This document shows positions 6,461 through 7,836 of a DNA stretch of 7,836 nucleotides, piece after piece. Location of the stretch: contig DCMX01000193.1 of the NCBI GenBank assembly GCA_002321855.1, positions 1 to 7,836 of the forward strand, in the 5' to 3' direction. Both the position numbers and the translations under genes were made by a program. Each line of letters opens with the position of its first letter. Position 1 is the stretch's first letter. The DNA comes from Fidelibacterota bacterium UBA1611 (GTDB lineage: Bacteria > Fidelibacterota > Marinisomatia > Marinisomatales > UBA1611). The notes below the pieces were generated by a model that worked only from the letters and a program-made list of their open reading frames with translations, was not told the DNA's origin and searched no databases.

Positions 6461-6495
6461 AAAATTATTGACCCATCTGGGGTGATAAAATTTTT
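6461..6495 (+). other. Stem-like element followed by a T run
   Basis: AAAATTAT pairs imperfectly with ATAAAATTTT around a small ACCC-ATCTG-GGGT hairpin, followed by TTTTT and a T-rich stretch on the + strand. It resembles an intrinsic terminator or attenuator, but no gene lies just upstream on the + strand. It could end a short RNA begun in this region or be chance AT-rich pairing. Confidence 0.22.
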
Positions 6496-6589
6496 GTCTT
6501 TGTCGTCAGAAAAATCTTTGAAACTTTGTTATCCTTCAAATCCTCTATTCCACCCGAAGATACTATATTAATATTTGTGGTTCAAGAGA

Positions 6590-6595
6590 TATAAT
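6590..6595 (+). promoter_or_regulatory. -10 box candidate for the peptidase gene
   Basis: A perfect TATAAT lies about 55 bases before the peptidase start. No good -35 hexamer is found 16-18 bases upstream, where the sequence is plain AT. A transcript from here would have a leader of about 45-50 bases that includes the AGGAG site and the micro-ORF. Confidence 0.35.
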
Positions 6596-6631
6596 AATGA
6601 GAGCTAATAGGATTAAATTTTATCATAATTT

Positions 6632-6636
6632 AGGAG
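6632..6636 (+). promoter_or_regulatory. Shine-Dalgarno AGGAG serving the micro-ORF rather than the peptidase ATG
   Basis: AGGAG is 5 bases from the ATG at 6642, a good spacing, but 13 bases from the peptidase ATG at 6650, which is long. No in-frame alternative start for the peptidase exists closer to it. The site therefore probably loads ribosomes that first translate the 3-codon ORF. Confidence 0.55.
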
Positions 6637-6641
6637 TGAAA

Positions 6642-6653
6642 ATGCTTTCATGA
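6642..6653 (+). CDS. Three-codon leader micro-ORF (Met-Leu-Ser-stop) coupled to the peptidase gene
   Basis: ATG CTT TCA TGA is placed with ideal spacing after AGGAG. Its TGA stop (6651-6653) overlaps the peptidase start (6650-6652) in an ATGA arrangement. Read as drawn, ribosomes would initiate at 6642, stop after three codons and restart at 6650. Alternatively the ribosome binds AGGAG and uses the ATG at 6650 directly. The arrangement is visible in the sequence; its use is inferred. Confidence 0.35.
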   Translation: MLS

Positions 6654-7348
6654 GTAAAAAAGGACAAATTATCGCCATAGGTGGTGGCGGTTTTGGGCGC
6701 AATCCAAACGAACGGATTATTGAAGAATATATTCTTAATGTATCTGACGCCAATGTGCCTAAAGTAGTTTTTATTCCCACAGCTAGTGCTGAAGATAAAG
6801 CTTATATTGTCAATTTCTACGCCTGCTTTAATAAGCTCAACTGTATAGCATCGCATATCACCTTTTTTGAAAGGACACCTAGGCTTGATGGTATCATGAA
6901 TAATGTAGATGTGATATATGTTGGAGGAGGAAATACTAAAAGTATGCTAGCTATTTGGCAGGATTGGAAGTTTGATAAATTGCTAACAAAAGCTTATGAA
7001 CGGGGAGCAATTCTTGCTGGTGTCAGTGCTGGTGCCATTTGTTGGTTTGAGCAGGGAATCACTGATTCCTGGGCCAGTAACCTGAATGTACTGGATTGTT
7101 TAGGTTTTCTTTCAGGAAGTTGCTGCCCCCATTATGATAGCGAAAAGTCGAGGCGCCCAATCGTTCATAAGTTTTTAAAAAATGGAAAATCAAAACCAGT
7201 TTATGCTATCGATGATGGAGCAGCTCTTCATTTTAAAGATGGAGAATTTTATAAGGCATTGGCATTTATTGAAGATGCAAAAGCTTACTATGTTAATGCA
7301 GAAGGTAATGATATTATTGAAGATCAGATCGATATGAGTTTACTTTGA
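6650..7348 (+). CDS. Peptidase family S51 (peptidase E / cyanophycinase-like)
   Basis: This 232-residue cytoplasmic protein has the S51 layout: IIAIGGGGFGRNPNE at the N-terminus (7-21), VVFIPTASAED (39-49), VIYVGGGNTKSMLAIW (88-103), and the nucleophile elbow ILAGVSAGAICWFE (121-134) with Ser126 as the expected catalytic serine. His161 in the CCPHYDSE stretch fits the family's catalytic histidine. AIDDGAALHF (186-195) is the conserved C-terminal segment. Family members include dipeptidase E, which removes N-terminal aspartate from dipeptides, and cyanophycinase. The length suits the short dipeptidase-E/YgaJ-like branch rather than full cyanophycinases. The exact substrate is not settled by sequence. 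It is divergent from rng, and its stop codon overlaps the start of the downstream methyltransferase by one base, indicating an operon with translational coupling. Confidence 0.9.
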   Translation: MSKKGQIIAIGGGGFGRNPNERIIEEYILNVSDANVPKVVFIPTASAEDKAYIVNFYACFNKLNCIASHITFFERTPRLDGIMNNVDVIYVGGGNTKSMLAIWQDWKFDKLLTKAYERGAILAGVSAGAICWFEQGITDSWASNLNVLDCLGFLSGSCCPHYDSEKSRRPIVHKFLKNGKSKPVYAIDDGAALHFKDGEFYKALAFIEDAKAYYVNAEGNDIIEDQIDMSLL

Positions 7349-7836
7349 TGTTCCAAGAAGATAATTTTCAGTTCTGGGAAGATATTTACCTCGATAATGA
7401 TGCTGGCTGGGACCTGGGTAGGGTTACACCTGTTTTCGAGTCTATTGCTCAAGAAATGAACAAAGGAAAATTATGTATTGTAGGCTGTGGGTGTGGTTAT
7501 GACGTAATTATGTTTGCAAAACAAGGGTTCGATGTTACTGCCGTGGATTTTGCACCTTTTCCAGTTCAGGCAATCAGACGTATGGCTCTTGAGTCATCAT
7601 TAAACATCAACATACTTCAGGCAGATATTTTTTCTTTATCGACGAAATATGATAAAAAATTTGATTATGTGATTGAACAAACTTGCTTTTGTGCAATTCA
7701 TCCCAGTAGACGAAAAGAATATGAGACCTTGGTCAAGGCTATCCTAAAACCAGGCGGGAAACTGATTGGCTTATGGTTTCCCTTGGATAAACATATAGAT
7801 GAAGGTGGGCCTCCCTATGGGACAACCATTGGTGAA
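7348..7836 (+). CDS. TPMT-family class I SAM-dependent methyltransferase (partial, 3' end missing)
   Basis: The ATG at 7348 shares its A with the last base of the peptidase TGA, and the frame stays open for 163 codons to the window end. The N-terminal signature FWEDIYLDNDAGWDLGRVTP (9-28) is typical of the thiopurine/thiocyanate (TPMT-like) methyltransferase family. SAM-binding motif I is IVGCGCGYD (44-52); Asp67 in TAVDFAP is the acidic residue after strand 2; QADIF (91-95) and FDYVIEQTCFCAIHPSRR (105-122) follow, then LKPGGKLIGLWFPLD (133-147) and GGPPYG (153-158). Family members are about 190-205 residues and methylate thiols, thiocyanate, halides or selenium/tellurium compounds, so some 30-40 C-terminal residues lie outside. 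The native acceptor cannot be told. No separate Shine-Dalgarno is evident, so translation probably depends on the peptidase gene. Confidence 0.88.
   Translation, partial: MFQEDNFQFWEDIYLDNDAGWDLGRVTPVFESIAQEMNKGKLCIVGCGCGYDVIMFAKQGFDVTAVDFAPFPVQAIRRMALESSLNINILQADIFSLSTKYDKKFDYVIEQTCFCAIHPSRRKEYETLVKAILKPGGKLIGLWFPLDKHIDEGGPPYGTTIGE

Larger units (their letters stand above)
6344..6649. other. Divergent intergenic region between rng and the S51 peptidase gene
   Basis: No credible coding sequence lies in these 306 bases. The half next to rng holds two inverted repeats (6354-6366 and 6368-6406). The middle holds a stem-like element with a T run (6461-6495). The half next to the peptidase holds a TATAAT box (6590-6595), an AGGAG site (6632-6636) and a 3-codon micro-ORF (6642-6653). 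It must carry promoters for both divergent units. The length is more than two short promoters need, leaving room for leader or small-RNA functions. Confidence 0.7.

Noticed and set aside
6468..6473. TTGACC as a -35 box for the peptidase gene
   Set aside because: No acceptable -10 hexamer lies 15-19 bases downstream; the nearest similar sequence is too close.
1..7836. A defence island, mobile element, CRISPR or biosynthetic cluster
   Set aside because: No transposase, integrase, repeat-spacer array, toxin-antitoxin pair, nuclease-helicase set or synthase is present; the genes are housekeeping plus an envelope pair.

Overview
This is an AT-rich bacterial chromosomal window carrying ordinary housekeeping genes plus one pair of exported, repeat-built beta proteins. 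Nothing in it looks like a phage, plasmid, transposon, CRISPR array or tRNA/rRNA locus. Shine-Dalgarno-like sites precede several genes, and the gene content (LDH-type malate dehydrogenase, rng-rplU-rpmA, toast_rack and DUF4097 proteins, ElbB, an S51 peptidase, a TPMT-family methyltransferase) fits a Gram-negative bacterium. A marine Marinimicrobia- or FCB-like lineage is my guess from gene style only; no marker here proves it.

Layout. At the left, on the + strand, are the last 54 codons of an aldo/keto reductase (1-165), followed 14 bases later by elbB (180-839). Next comes a long minus-strand block from 6343 down to 845. Read in its own direction it holds rng (RNase G/E), rplU (L21) and rpmA (L27), then an intrinsic terminator, then mdh, a DUF4097 beta-repeat exported protein, and a toast_rack/LiaF-like exported protein that converges tail to tail on elbB with 5 bases between the stop codons. 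A 306-base non-coding region (6344-6649) separates rng from a divergent + strand pair: an S51 peptidase (6650-7348) and a TPMT-family methyltransferase (7348 to the window end, truncated), which overlap by one base.

How the genes work together. rng-rplU-rpmA is a recognised translation/RNA-processing cluster ending in its own terminator. mdh has its own ribosome binding site just beyond that terminator. No terminator is visible between mdh and the DUF4097 gene, so the two exported proteins may be partly co-transcribed with mdh, although a weak internal promoter is also possible. The DUF4097 and toast_rack proteins are probably a functional pair at the cell envelope: both have signal peptides, neither has a membrane anchor or lipobox, and both consist mostly of short Gly-rich beta repeats. 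The peptidase and methyltransferase are probably translationally coupled. I see no convincing new multi-gene system; the envelope pair and the micro-ORF leader of the peptidase gene are the parts most worth a second look.
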